Counted from the stretch's first letter, positions 1 to 9,510 are shown. The stretch is 64,000 nt of DNA from Trichomonas vaginalis G3 (GCF_026262505.1 NC_067205.1:14818001-14882000), one strand, 5' to 3'. Numbers and translations are program-made. The notes: generated from the letters alone by a model not told the origin.

Positions 1-842
1 CGTTCGATAGTAGTTGTATATGAAACTAAGTTCTAAGTAAAACGCATGGTATAATGGAATTATTCTCTTTCTTCCATCTGTAGTAAACCATACTTGAAAG
101 TCTGAAATACTTCCACTCGGCGGTTCATATAGCTTTGTAGGTTTTTCGTAAAAGTCATTTGCCAAGCATAAAAAAGAGTTTTGTGCACCAGAAAATGAAG
201 CATGAACTATAATAGCATCTTGGTCGAAAACATTTTCATATGTTCCATTAGGGTTTCGACTTCATAAAAGTTCGGGTGTACTGGATATGCTGCAGGCTGA
301 TTTAACATCCTCAAAAATCTATACCATGCCAAGTTGTTATATTTTGTAGAAATATAAACGTTTTCTCCAAGGTCTTCTATTTTATTGATTTTAACAGTTG
401 CATTTTTCCTGTCATAAAATAATATCGAGATGGTATTCTCCTTCGTCAATGTTAAACTGGTTTGCATATTCAATATAGATACGTTTATTTTTCTTGAAAA
501 GCTTGAAGAGTTGTTTCTAAGTTTAACAAGCAAATTCACTTGTAAAAGTTTTCCCTGTTTCAAATTTCTCATACGTACGTTTTTCTTTTTATAGTATCGA
601 ACTTCAAAACCGACCGTAAATGGAAACCATGTATGGCTTCTGAAATGAACTTCATTCTACGAAAGCCAACAGCTTTTGTGACGGATGGGTCTCTTAACCA
701 TCTTAGTGGGTAGTCAAAACGATAGCCTTCATGCTTTACGGTATCTGTCTCAAACTTTTGACCGACATTAGTAAAAAGTTCATCTAATGGTTTAGTTGTA
801 GCAACTCTAGAATTTTCTTTTCTATTGGAAGCATATTTTAAT
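1..842 (-). pseudogene. Broken paralogue of the 286-residue Maverick protein, cut by window edge
   Basis: Pieces of minus-strand translation match the protein encoded at 7191-8051 from its N-terminal part (TKPLDxIFTNxG, YRFDYPxRWL, KAxGFRR) through to its C-terminal part (FYLELSFIYNY). The function of this family is unknown to me. It is a fossil in the left part of the Maverick, in the opposite orientation to its paralogue, and continues to or past the left edge. It shares a short AT-rich intergenic stretch with the divergent tail-fibre-like gene to its right. The match is by eye; an alignment would settle its extent. Confidence 0.7.
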
Positions 843-964
843 CTATAATAAAAATGTCAAATGAAACAGCGTCTATGAAGAAATACAACACAACCGACAA
901 CTCATTATGCAAGCTCAAATAAGAACACAACAAACTTTCAAACTATTCTAAGATATCTGAGTCA

Positions 965-2159
965 TTGAAAGAAGGAAACTTAAAACTGACGATAAACCCA
1001 ATGACAGATGAGTTTCTGTTTCAAGACAATAGGAACCATACTGTCTGTATAAATCCAACAAAAGGAACTTTAAACGAGAAGCCTATAGATGAACTTCTTT
1101 TGAAAGCAGATATTGACAACAAAGCTGACAAAGAGTATGTCATTGAAAAAGTTCAAGAAGAACATGACAGAGCAGATGCAACATATGCAACAAAAGAGGA
1201 TGTTGAAAAGAAAGCAGACAAAACATATGTTGACGATGAGTTAGCATGTGTGGCTAGTGCGTTTGTGAAGAAAGCAGATAAGGAATATGTGGATGAAAAA
1301 GGTAATGAAATTAAAGAAAGGGTTGAATGGTATAATGAAAGGACAACAAAGATTTTAAAAACTAAAGCTGATACAGGATGGGTTTCAGGATGTTTAGACC
1401 TTAAAGCCGACAAGAACCATACACATACCATTGCAAATATTACAAACTTACAAGAAACCTTAAACAGGAAAAGTGACGTTGGACATACACATAGCTTCTT
1501 CTCAACTGTTGGTATAGAAAGTATTTTAGGAACGATTGAAGAAACTGGTGGGGGTGGATTATATTTTAAACCTCCTAACTTTCCAGAAGGTTTAACATCG
1601 GATAAAGACATTAGATGTAGAAATGTCTATGTCATGGAGGATGAAAAAAAAGTTAAATTCACTGCTCAAGATTTATATGATAAAAAAGCTGACAAACAGA
1701 GCTTCAAACATTAAAGACAGAAATACTTCAAACAGTATATCCTATAGGTTCTATTTATACGTCAATGAACTCTACCAGACCAGAAGTAGTACTTGGTTTT
1801 GGAACTTGGACTCAAATAGTCGACAGGTTTTTGTATTGTGCAAACTCTTCAAAGGAAAACAGGTGGAAGTAAAACGATTTTCAGGTGCAAATTTACCTGC
1901 GCACAGTCACTACATAGATTTAACTACATCTGAAGCAGGTTGGCATAAGCATAGATTTTGGGATTGGTCAGCAATGAAAAAAGGTAAAGGATATGATGTT
2001 AAAGACGACGTTCAGTTTGCTATAAATTGTTTCTGGGGTAACACACAGGGAGGAGGAAACCATACACATTTCGTTTCAGGATATACGCAAACAACAGGAC
2101 AAAGTAAAGACTACATGCCACCTTACATGACAGTTTACGCATGGTATAGAAATGCTTAG
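965..2159 (+). pseudogene. Phage tail-fibre-like gene of the Maverick, broken
   Basis: The upstream part encodes repeats of the type KADKxYVDEK, with alternating Asp/Lys and aromatic spacing like the shaft of bacteriophage tail fibres, followed by the phrases NHTHTIANITNL and GHTHS. The downstream part has the flow typical of phage fibre/collar tips: a GTW-type turn, GANLPAHSHYIDL, a Gly/His-rich stretch (GGGNHTHFVSGY) and a final MPPYMTVYAWYR. Several HxH motifs are visible; in phage T4 gp37 such motifs bind iron in a trimeric fibre tip. By analogy this would be a receptor-binding spike of the virus-like particle (inference). The gene converges on the integrase. It is a fossil and is not whole. 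The family call rests on motif recognition, not on a search. Confidence 0.72.
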
Positions 2160-3120
2160 TCGTCATTTTCAACTTCTTTAGCATATTCGTCAGGAGTTGT
2201 CTTATATTTGTTAGAACTGTCTTTGAAAGTATACCACCTTGAACTTTGACAAGTTTGAAACGAGGTCTGACAATAGTAGTTTTATCTTCTGCTTGCAGTC
2301 TGTACATTTTGCCATGTTTGCCTAAAACTTCATAATATTCTCTTGTATACTTTCTTCTATTTTACGAACACGAATGTGAGTACCTGTCGGGTACTTGTTG
2401 TTGTCATAGTCAATAGTATTTTCATATGGGTCGCGTTTAGGTATTTCTATTTTTACTTTGTCACCTTTCTGAAGTTTGAAGCCTGCATTCTTTCTTGTTT
2501 GTCTCTTTGGACTAAAATTGTTAAATATATAGTCTTTCTCTAAGTCAGGGTTGTTTTTTCATTTCTTCAGGGGAGTGGTTTCCCAAACCTTTTTGTTTAC
2601 GGCTATTGTAAATATTTAAAACTTGTCTCATCTTTGCCATGGAGAAGTGTCTATACTTGTCGTCATATGACATTTCATCTACCTCACCACCTTGTGGTTG
2701 GTTTAAGTCTCTTAAGATTTTTATACAACTGTCAATGACACAAGAGCAGAATGGTTTTGGTCGACAATGAAATATTGGTTTACATTTTTTGAACGCAGAT
2801 AGTTTTTAATATCATCTGATTTGAAAGAACTTTCATAGTCAGATGTCAGTTTTGTTGGATGGTATTTGTCAACGAATATTGTCAAAGCAGTTTTCACATC
2901 TAAAATATTTTTGGACTGTAATGGTATGGCTTCACAGTATCTTGTGTTTTTGACCAACAAATATTAACCAGTATGGTGGTCCATCTTCTCTATACCTCGG
3001 AATGTTTTCCAAGATATCCATAAACCAAGCATTTGGTGTTGAACTAAAGATTTTTACCATGAGTGCTTTCTTTGTTGCTTTAGAAACATACGGTCCTTGT
3101 TTGAATTCGTCATTTTTAAC
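2156..3120 (-). pseudogene. Maverick integrase (retroviral type, with chromodomain), broken
   Basis: Minus-strand translation shows an rve-type catalytic core segment (LTSDYESSF, then a spacer, DIKNYLRSKNV) and, further on, basic stretches and a chromodomain-like C-terminus (EYYEVLGKHGKMYRL, then a VRPRFKLVKVQ end). This domain order is that of the c-integrases of Mavericks/Polintons, which insert the element with a short target duplication. The gene lies divergently next to the small structural-gene cluster starting at 3130 and converges with the tail-fibre-like gene. It is a fossil with several breaks. Boundaries are approximate. Confidence 0.85.
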
Positions 3121-3129
3121 CCATAAGAA

Positions 3130-3531
3130 ATGGGTTTATTTGGCGCATTAGCAGGAGTCGCATCTAGATTTTTGCCCGCAGTGGGAACAATAGCCAGAGG
3201 TGCATTTGGAATTGGAAGGAAGATTTTGAGTACATTAGGTATACTTAAAGAGAAAGCACAACCTATTATACAAACTGTACAGAAAGGTTGGGAGGTAGCA
3301 CGAGATGCAACAAATCTTATTCCAAATCCTGAAACAAGAGGAAAAGTTCAAGGATGGATGGACAATGTAGGAAGACAAGCAGGAAACTACTATAACAAAG
3401 CAAATGACTACTATAACCAAGCAGGGCACTATATGGACCAAGGTGAAAGATTCTTTAACAGAGGATATAACCATGCACAACAGTGGGTAAACAACAACCA
3501 ACCTCAACCGCCTCAAACGTGGGGAATGTAA
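3130..3531 (+). CDS. Small Maverick protein with amphipathic Gly/Ala N-terminus
   Basis: The 133-residue protein starts at an ATG (MGLFGALAGVASRF). Its first 45 residues are Gly/Ala/Leu-rich and amphipathic. The middle contains a helical KAQPIIQTVQKGWEVARD stretch, and the C-terminus is rich in Asn, Gln and Tyr with repeated YNxAxxYYNQA phrases, ending in PPQTWGM. I do not recognise a family. A hydrophobic-amphipathic head on a small basic protein resembles membrane-active minor virion proteins such as adenovirus pVI, but that is only an analogy. It is the first of a run of co-oriented small genes, and its stop codon overlaps a leader that is repeated before the next two genes. Confidence 0.7.
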   Translation: MGLFGALAGVASRFLPAVGTIARGAFGIGRKILSTLGILKEKAQPIIQTVQKGWEVARDATNLIPNPETRGKVQGWMDNVGRQAGNYYNKANDYYNQAGHYMDQGERFFNRGYNHAQQWVNNNQPQPPQTWGM

Positions 3532-3550
3532 AATTTTTTACTGAGATGAA
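3529..3550 (+). promoter_or_regulatory. Repeated leader, copy 1
   Basis: AAAATTTTTTACTGAGATGA directly precedes the ATG at 3551 and overlaps the stop codon of the gene before it. An identical string precedes the ATG at 3726. Its exact repetition at two successive gene starts argues for a promoter or start-site element of the Maverick. The role is inferred from position. Confidence 0.55.
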
Positions 3551-3706
3551 ATGAACAATACAGCATTGAGACAAATGGGCTCAAGATGGATTTGTCGGCT
3601 TCCAGCAGTTACACCACCACGTGTTTGTCAAGTTCTTCCTATACCTCAGGAAGTTTTAGACCGACATAAAAAACCTCAACAACCAGTTGAAAACAAACCA
3701 AACTAA
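3551..3706 (+). CDS. 51-residue small Maverick protein
   Basis: A short open frame runs from ATG to TAA between two copies of the same 20-base leader. The product begins MNNTALRQMGSRW, is rich in Pro, Gln and Arg, and ends in a Pro/Gln/Lys tail (KKPQQPVENKPN). No domain is recognised. The repeated leader and tight spacing are the main support for its being real: the upstream gene ends within the first leader, and its own stop overlaps the second. Confidence 0.5.
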   Translation: MNNTALRQMGSRWICRLPAVTPPRVCQVLPIPQEVLDRHKKPQQPVENKPN

Positions 3707-3725
3707 AATTTTTTACTGAGATGAA
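3704..3725 (+). promoter_or_regulatory. Repeated leader, copy 2
   Basis: This is the second exact copy of AAAATTTTTTACTGAGATGA, immediately upstream of the ATG at 3726 and overlapping the stop codon of the 51-residue gene. It has the same spacing to its ATG as the copy at 3529. Confidence 0.55.
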
Positions 3726-4310
3726 ATGACGGAAGAAGTTGAAACGGTAGATTTGACACCACAAACAAAAAGTTCAGAACCATTGTCAAAACCTGTCAAA
3801 GAACTTACAGATGAAGAGAAAAATTCAATAATAGAAAGTGCCAGGTCTGGAAATACAAACTCTAACTACAAAGTCACTTTTCATAAAAATGGAACGGCAA
3901 GTATCTCAAAAAAGAAACAGACTCTCACAAATAAAATATTGAAGTCTGAAGGAGCTTTCGAGACAACAGATGGAAAAGTTTACTTCACTGACCAACAGTT
4001 CATTATAGAACATCTCATTGACTTAGAGTCAAAATATTCTAAACTTTACAACAAACACAAAAAGTTGAAAGGAAAACAAAAACAGATGGCATATGATATT
4101 TATGAAGATACTAACGACACAACCATACCTGCAAGTGAGGTAAGGTCAGATGAACCGAAAAGTGACGAAAAACAGATAGAAGAAGGTGAGCCAAAAACTG
4201 AAGATAAACCAAAACCAAAGGTTAGTTTCAATACTAAACCAAGTCAACCTTCATTAGCTGGTATGGGTTGGCGTCAAAGGCTTATGATAGCAGGTGGTTA
4301 TGTAAAGTAA
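3726..4310 (+). CDS. 194-residue acidic/lysine-rich Maverick protein
   Basis: It starts at an ATG right after the repeated leader. The N-terminus (MTEEVETVDLTPQ) and the region around residues 125-165 are rich in Glu, Lys, Pro and Asp and are probably disordered. Residues about 35-70 contain a compact YKVTFHKNGTASISKKK stretch, and residues about 85-115 a helical segment (LIDLESKYSKLYNKHKKLKG). The C-terminus ends WRQRLMIAGGYVK. I do not recognise a family. Its place between small structural-looking genes suggests a minor virion or scaffold role, which is only context. Confidence 0.65.
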   Translation: MTEEVETVDLTPQTKSSEPLSKPVKELTDEEKNSIIESARSGNTNSNYKVTFHKNGTASISKKKQTLTNKILKSEGAFETTDGKVYFTDQQFIIEHLIDLESKYSKLYNKHKKLKGKQKQMAYDIYEDTNDTTIPASEVRSDEPKSDEKQIEEGEPKTEDKPKPKVSFNTKPSQPSLAGMGWRQRLMIAGGYVK

Positions 4311-4355
4311 AGGAAAAACATTTTTAAAACAGTATATTTTTATTTTTATATAAAA

Positions 4356-4784
4356 ATGCCTCTATATAGAATGGATAGAAAGTCTGCTAGAATAAAAGCA
4401 GAGTTAGAAAGATATGGTTGGAAAGTTTCGAAGAAGTTTAAATATAGGAAGGGAAAGCCAATAAAAGTCTATGACAAATTGTCTGGTCTTCGCTATGAGA
4501 TGGATTTAGAAACCGCGCGCGCAAATTATCCAAACAGACTAGAGAGGTTAGAAGAAGAACGTCTTATGGACATGCCTTTCGATGTTAGTGAGCCTCAAGT
4601 TCAAGGACACGACGGCTTTGCCAGATTCTACTGGAAACATGACGAACAATTGCATCCTTTGAGACGGAAAAAAGGGAAGGGTGAAGACAAACATGCTCCC
4701 ATGGAAAGAACAAGATATGCATATGAAAAGTATCGTGAAGTTAGAAGTAAAAACATCTGGTCGAACCTTTACAGTAAACTTTGA
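4356..4784 (+). CDS. 142-residue basic Maverick protein
   Basis: The start ATG follows an AT-rich leader (TATATTTTTATTTTTATAT) like those of other genes in this element. The product is very basic (MPLYRMDRKSARIKAELERYGW, then KKFKYRKGKP), with a Glu/Arg-rich helix in the middle (ANYPNRLERLEEERLMDM) and a Lys/Arg-rich C-terminal third. No family recognised. Its 3' end overlaps the next small gene by about 60 bases in another frame. Confidence 0.65.
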   Translation: MPLYRMDRKSARIKAELERYGWKVSKKFKYRKGKPIKVYDKLSGLRYEMDLETARANYPNRLERLEEERLMDMPFDVSEPQVQGHDGFARFYWKHDEQLHPLRRKKGKGEDKHAPMERTRYAYEKYREVRSKNIWSNLYSKL

Positions 4785-4899
4785 CGAAGGAAAGAACAAA
4801 GAAGGCTTCATGGGAGTACTTGCTGCCATACAAGACGGAAATAAGAAAGGATACAATCTCAGACTAACCATAACAGATTTGGACGGTCATATATACTAA
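4723..4899 (+). CDS. 58-residue small protein overlapping its neighbours
   Basis: The product (MKSIVKLEVKTSGRTFTVNF at its start, ending LTITDLDGHIY) alternates hydrophobic and polar residues as in a small beta-fold. The ATG at 4723 is chosen because upstream codons read like the overlapping gene. It overlaps the preceding gene, and its TAA shares bases with the ATG of the polymerase region (TAATG), which suggests translational coupling or compact packing. No family recognised. Confidence 0.5.
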   Translation: MKSIVKLEVKTSGRTFTVNFDEGKNKEGFMGVLAAIQDGNKKGYNLRLTITDLDGHIY

Positions 4900-6509
4900 T
4901 GCACATGGCCAATGTCACAACAGCCGCACAACTTCTTGACGCTTTCAAGACTACAAAGAGAGAACAAATGGTTGACTCCGACTCAGATATTTTGAATGCA
5001 ATTGAAGGAATTGCAAGTGTAAAGTTCGAATGGTACCAACATAACCCTCAAGCAGTCAGACAACATGCTGGTTATTTCCCGTTCAGAAATAAGTCTAACA
5101 TTGACTTGACAAGGTATGGAATTTACAATTCAATTGAAACAATTGTCAATGAACCTTGTATTCTTACATGTCTCAGGAACTCTGGTCTTGTTTCAGAAGA
5201 GAAGATGAAGTATCTTGAGTCATGTGTGAAGACAAGGTACATTCTCAGAAGTCAATTGTCAAAAGTTGCACCGTTGGCAAATGTGAATATCCGAGTCAAC
5301 ATACCGACTGAGAAAGGTTCTTCACACGATGACTATGTTATTGACTTCAAATTACCATGGTTGAAGATTGTACTTCTCCACAACCACTTCATGTTGAACG
5401 AAAGTCTTACAAACCCATTGTTCGGAAAAGGCAAGTGCAACATTGTCAGAGCTGTTAACATTCTTTTCGAGAAAGGTTTGTTGGAACCGATTCCAGATGA
5501 CAAGCTGACAGAAACTTTTGTACCAAAAGACGAAACAAACTTTTCGTTGTTAGCAAGACCTGTAGTTGTTCAAGACAAAGTTATAGCACAAAAGAAGTAC
5601 ACAGTTCCAAAAGGGGTTGGATTGTTCGGATACCAACCTGAACCAGAAGAACTTCCAATGAGGTTGCAAGAACTTCAAGATGCTATAAACAAACTTCCAT
5701 TGAGACATCCGATCGACGTCAAATTGTATTGGAGAGCATCTGAGTTAGGTCAGAAGGTTTTATATGAAACTGGCTGCTTCGACGATGTCTATGAGATAAC
5801 AGGCGAAGTTTCTCAGAAGATAAGAGACTCACTTGAATTTCCACGAACTGGGCCGATTGGTTGCGACAAGTTTGACTCAGATGAAAAAATATACTATGTC
5901 GACCTTAACGCTGCATACATGAGGTTTGTCCAATATATTCCGACTGGAATTCCAAACGAAGATGGTGAGTTCCCGGGAAGGAACTATACAGTTGGAAAAG
6001 TCATACAACAACTGTATGATATTAGGAAAGCTTCAAACCCTCAACTTGCAATGACACTGAAATTGCTTATGAATTCGACATGGGGATATTCCATTAAAAA
6101 ACCTCAAACGATGAAGAGTAAACACTATGAGAAGGTCGACAACTTTGTTGAAAGGTTCTCTCCTTTTGTTTTGAAGTACGAATTTACTCAAGGTCAAAGT
6201 GGCTTAGTAACCACATTAAAACCTATTGTCGAACATTGGTCCTACCCTCAGTTCGCAAAAGCAGTCCTTGACGAGTACAACAAATTCTTCTCCGAAGTCA
6301 AATCCAAAGTGAAGGTATACTATGAGAACATCGACGCACTCATGACGAACGAAGAAGGGTATAACAAACTCATTGAAATGGGAATGGTCGGTGAAAAGAT
6401 GGGCCTTTTTAAGCTAGATAAGGTATTTTCCGAAGTTCATGTTCTCTCCAAACGCAAGTACTGGGGTGTGCTTGAAGACGGCACAGAAATAAAACATTGC
6501 ATGAAATAG
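4899..6509 (+). pseudogene. Family-B DNA polymerase region (Polinton pPolB type)
   Basis: The 536-residue frame contains polymerase palm landmarks in order: a motif A-like YYVDLNAAYM near residue 330, a motif B-like LKLLMNSTWGYS near residue 390, and a motif C-like segment around VKVYYENIDAL near residue 475, followed by a KLDK/KRKYWG thumb-like region. These match the protein-primed family-B polymerases of Mavericks, which copy the element's DNA. I treat it as a fossil and not a whole polymerase. It follows the small-gene cluster on the same strand and is followed by an HNH gene. Confidence 0.85.
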
Positions 6510-6569
6510 TAAAACATTGCATGAAATAAAACATTTTTTTCAAAAAAATATTTTTTTATTTTATTTGAA

Positions 6570-7154
6570 ATGTACGCTGAGTCTGTCGGAAAGGACCGTT
6601 GGGAAACTTGTTTGTTAGATGAGAAATATGAAATTCACTGTTGTGAGTCATTTGAAGTCAGAAACAAAAAGACAAAAAGAGTTTTAAGCGAATGGGAGCA
6701 AAATGACGGATATGCTAGGATGAGGATTGGTGGAAAACACTATTTAAAACATGTTGTCATTGCAACTCATTTTATACCGAACTCTAACAATCTACCTTTT
6801 GTAGACCATATAAACCATATAAGAAATGACAATAGACTTGAAAATTTACGTTGGGTTACTCGTTCTGAAAACAATAAGAACAAAGGCAAATTTAGAGATA
6901 TTGTATTCGAATTTGTCGACGAACTAGAAGATGAAGCAATTGAAATTACAGACTATGGTAAGCATACGTTTGAGTTTTACTACTATAGCGAAGAACAGGA
7001 CTCTTTCTACCTTTATACCGGCGTAAACTATAGAAAATTACAAGTATATTTTACTAAGGCGGGCTATGCTTATGTAAACACTAGAGATACAGATGGAAAA
7101 CACGTTCGGATACTTCTTAACAAATTCAAGAAGCTATATGGCATACCATTTTAA
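6570..7154 (+). CDS. HNH homing-endonuclease-like protein, copy 1
   Basis: The 194-residue protein begins with a NUMOD4-like segment (RWETCLLDEKYEIHCCESFEV). It carries an HNH nuclease core near residues 70-110: KHVVIATHFIPN, then VDHINHIRNDNRLENLRWVT with the His-Asn signature, and SENNKNK. The C-terminal part (TDYGKHTFEFYYY, YTGVNYRKLQVYFTKAGY, ending in a basic helix) may bind DNA. Such enzymes cut DNA and promote their own copying. The ATG follows an AATATTTTTTTATTTTATTT leader. A near-identical copy lies inverted at 13499-14083, including leader and 3' flank, so the gene has apparently copied itself inside the element. Confidence 0.85.
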   Translation: MYAESVGKDRWETCLLDEKYEIHCCESFEVRNKKTKRVLSEWEQNDGYARMRIGGKHYLKHVVIATHFIPNSNNLPFVDHINHIRNDNRLENLRWVTRSENNKNKGKFRDIVFEFVDELEDEAIEITDYGKHTFEFYYYSEEQDSFYLYTGVNYRKLQVYFTKAGYAYVNTRDTDGKHVRILLNKFKKLYGIPF

Positions 7155-7190
7155 AACGTTTTTAAAATAGTATATTTTTACATATATAAA

Positions 7191-8051
7191 ATGCTTCAGG
7201 TTGAAAAACAAAGAACAAAAGTAGCAGATACAAAACCGTTAGACTATATCTTTACAAATGCCGGTAGGAATATATCAGATGAAGAAATTTCATCCGGATC
7301 ATACAGGTTTGACTATCCAATTCGCTGGCTTCAAAGTCCTTCAGATGCAAAGGCAATAGGATTTAGAAGAGTTTTGTTTTCAAATAGAACTAACGCGTTC
7401 ATGTTCGCAGTATATTTTCATGGCCAGTATAAAGGCTCTGATGGTCTAATAGAAAAATTTGACGAAATGAAAATCTTTACTATTCGTTCAGACGAAAGTC
7501 TTGAGAAGACTCTAAATGACTTTCAAACTCAGATAAACAAATATTATTGGGAATTTCAAGAAAAATACGACTCTTTACTAAATGGAACATACTATCTGAA
7601 ACTAGAATATGACAAGATGAACTCCACCGTTTCATTTCAAAAGATTGAAATTAACCCTCCAAGAGATACAGAGTTTTTATTTTGGGAAGTAGACAAACGT
7701 TCTTGGGCACAATTTCTTCGGTTACTAAACCAGAACGAACCATTGCCACCTGACGGCCCTTTTAAATTTATACTTCCACCAGCAGATTTGACAGTTTATA
7801 GAAACGTGTTTGACCCTCAAAATGTCATGTGTCATGCAAGTTTCAGTTCAAGCAACAGTAGTTTTCTATGTATGGGTAAGGACTTTTATGACTTTGCTTC
7901 TAAATTCTACGAACCACCTAGTAACAGTTTCTCTGACTTTCAAATTTGGTTCACTACAAACGGTGTGCAGCATATTATTCCATTGTACTATGACTTTTAT
8001 CTCGAATTGTCTTTCATATACAACTACGGAAAAGTGCTGAAAAAGTATTGA
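7191..8051 (+). CDS. 286-residue Maverick protein of unknown function
   Basis: The open frame starts MLQVEKQRTKVADTKPLDY after a leader ending in TATATTTTTACATATATAAA. It looks globular and mixed alpha/beta, with many aromatic residues (YRFDYPIRWL, WEVDKRSWAQFLRLL, FYLELSFIYNYGK). There is no signal peptide or membrane span. A broken paralogue lies at the left edge of the window on the minus strand, so the element once carried two versions. I do not recognise a family. Two direct repeat modules start right at its stop codon. Confidence 0.7.
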   Translation: MLQVEKQRTKVADTKPLDYIFTNAGRNISDEEISSGSYRFDYPIRWLQSPSDAKAIGFRRVLFSNRTNAFMFAVYFHGQYKGSDGLIEKFDEMKIFTIRSDESLEKTLNDFQTQINKYYWEFQEKYDSLLNGTYYLKLEYDKMNSTVSFQKIEINPPRDTEFLFWEVDKRSWAQFLRLLNQNEPLPPDGPFKFILPPADLTVYRNVFDPQNVMCHASFSSSNSSFLCMGKDFYDFASKFYEPPSNSFSDFQIWFTTNGVQHIIPLYYDFYLELSFIYNYGKVLKKY

Positions 8052-8394
8052 AAAATATATTTTAGGGTAGATGGTTTTTAGGTGGAACCAGGTCACTCGG
8101 TCAACTAACATCTTTTTGAAAATGGTGACAACATGACATTTTGACAACAACACAGGAAATAGACTTCTTCGTCAATGTTTTGTTAAGATTTCATCGTAAT
8201 GAGCGTAAATCAGACAAAAATATATTTTAGGCGACCAGGTCACTCGGTCACTCGGTCACTCGGTCAACTAACATCTTTTTGAAAATGGTGACAACATGAC
8301 ATTTTGACAACAACACAGGAAATAGACTTCATCGTATATGTTTTGTTAAGATTTCATCGTCAATGAGCGTAAATCAGACGAAAATATATTTTAG
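8049..8394 (+). repeat. Two direct copies of a ~170-bp module
   Basis: Two head-to-tail copies begin and end with AAAATATATTTTAG. They contain a short CACTCGGT repeat tract (CCAGGTCACTCGGTCA, with more units in copy 2), then the shared strings GGTGACAACATGACATTTTG and ACAACACAGGAAATAGACTTC, and finish with GTTAAGATTTCATCGT. A third copy lies inverted at 9334-9510. Together they box the gene at 8438-9322. There is no open frame of note within them. Confidence 0.9.
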
Positions 8395-8437
8395 TTTTTT
8401 TTTAAAAAAAATATTTTTTTATTTTTATTGTAAGAAC

Positions 8438-9322
8438 ATGTTTGCAACAACAGCACCAAACTCGTTAGTCATGAACCCAACATCTATGTTAGTAGAGATG
8501 AAAAGCTTCATCCCTTCTTCATATACTTTCGAAACAGAAATCCAGAAGATAAAGCAAGAACTTCTCCAAGGAGATTTAGATTGCACTGCAAAAGATGAAA
8601 CAAATGAACAGTATCTTTATGAAATGCAGGATATTATTGACCATCTACCTAAACTTCCTGAAATACAACAACAAAAGCTCACTATTCCTGAATTCGATGA
8701 AATAGAAGTGAAAGCAACCGACTCAGTAGAAATAAAGAAGTTCATACGTAAGGTAAACTATGAGTTTCTTGGATTTCATTGCAACCACAAAGTCATGGAC
8801 ATTGACATATATAAATCTGGGGAGTTTAAGACCTACGACAACTTTGTTTCGTTAGTTGCAAAATGTGTCTTGCAGATAAGAGATAAAGATAGAAGAGGTA
8901 AAGTATGGAATGAACAGATAAAACCAGCAGCCTTTGAGTTAAAGAAGACCATCTACGCCTTAGTCATACTTGCAGGTAAGGTTTCAATGTATAACGCAAA
9001 AATGAACCCACAATGTTCAAAATGTAAAGCAGCAACAAGGAAATATAACTACTCCGTCAAAGAGATAGAACGTATGCGAAAAGACCATACTGACTTAAAG
9101 AAAGAAGTAGAGAAACCAGCAGAAGATAAAATGGACATGTTAGCATTTCTGAACAAAAACTATCCAACTGCTAACGATTTCCTTCTATCTGATGTCAAGA
9201 AGAAATATACTACTACCTTCGGCATTGTTAAAAAATTCGATGTACTAAAAGAAGAAATAGAAGCTACAAAACTGTTTAAAGTCATGAACCATCACAACAT
9301 ATACCATGTAAAACGCTTGTAA
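8438..9322 (+). CDS. 294-residue unknown protein boxed by inverted repeat modules
   Basis: The chosen ATG (MFATTAPNSLVMNP) follows the usual Maverick leader AATATTTTTTTATTTTTATT; an earlier in-frame ATG lies inside the repeat module and would add an unlikely Phe/Lys-rich tail. The protein is mostly helical and Lys/Glu-rich. It has a CxxC pair (NPQCSKCKAATRKY, about residues 213-220) with His/Cys residues earlier (GFHCNHKVMDIDIY), so metal binding is possible but unproved. It contains a helical region (ALVILAGKVSMYNAKM) and a basic C-terminus. No family recognised. It is the only gene between the direct modules on its left and the inverted module on its right. Confidence 0.7.
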   Translation: MFATTAPNSLVMNPTSMLVEMKSFIPSSYTFETEIQKIKQELLQGDLDCTAKDETNEQYLYEMQDIIDHLPKLPEIQQQKLTIPEFDEIEVKATDSVEIKKFIRKVNYEFLGFHCNHKVMDIDIYKSGEFKTYDNFVSLVAKCVLQIRDKDRRGKVWNEQIKPAAFELKKTIYALVILAGKVSMYNAKMNPQCSKCKAATRKYNYSVKEIERMRKDHTDLKKEVEKPAEDKMDMLAFLNKNYPTANDFLLSDVKKKYTTTFGIVKKFDVLKEEIEATKLFKVMNHHNIYHVKRL

Positions 9323-9333
9323 ATAGTTATGGT

Positions 9334-9510
9334 AGAAATATATTTTTGTCTGTTTTACACTCATTGACGATGAAATCTTAACAAAACATTGACGAAGAAG
9401 TATATTTCCTGTGTTGTTGTCAAAATGTCATGTTGTCACACTTTTTCAGAGAAGTTCATTTAACCGAGTGACCGAGTGACCTGGTTACCTAAAATATATT
9501 TTTGCTGAGT
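9334..9510 (-). repeat. Inverted third copy of the ~170-bp module
   Basis: The reverse complement reads AAAATATATTTTAGGTAACC, then the CACTCGGT tract, GTGACAACATGACATTTTG, ACAACACAGGAAATA and GTTAAGATTTCATCGTCAAT, matching the modules at 8049-8394 with scattered differences. With those it gives terminal inverted repeats around the 8438-9322 gene. Confidence 0.88.

Noticed and set aside
965-2159. Prophage or bacterial contamination because of the tail-fibre-like sequence
   Set aside because: The flanks are Maverick genes with the same AT-rich leaders and base composition, so the gene belongs to the eukaryotic element.
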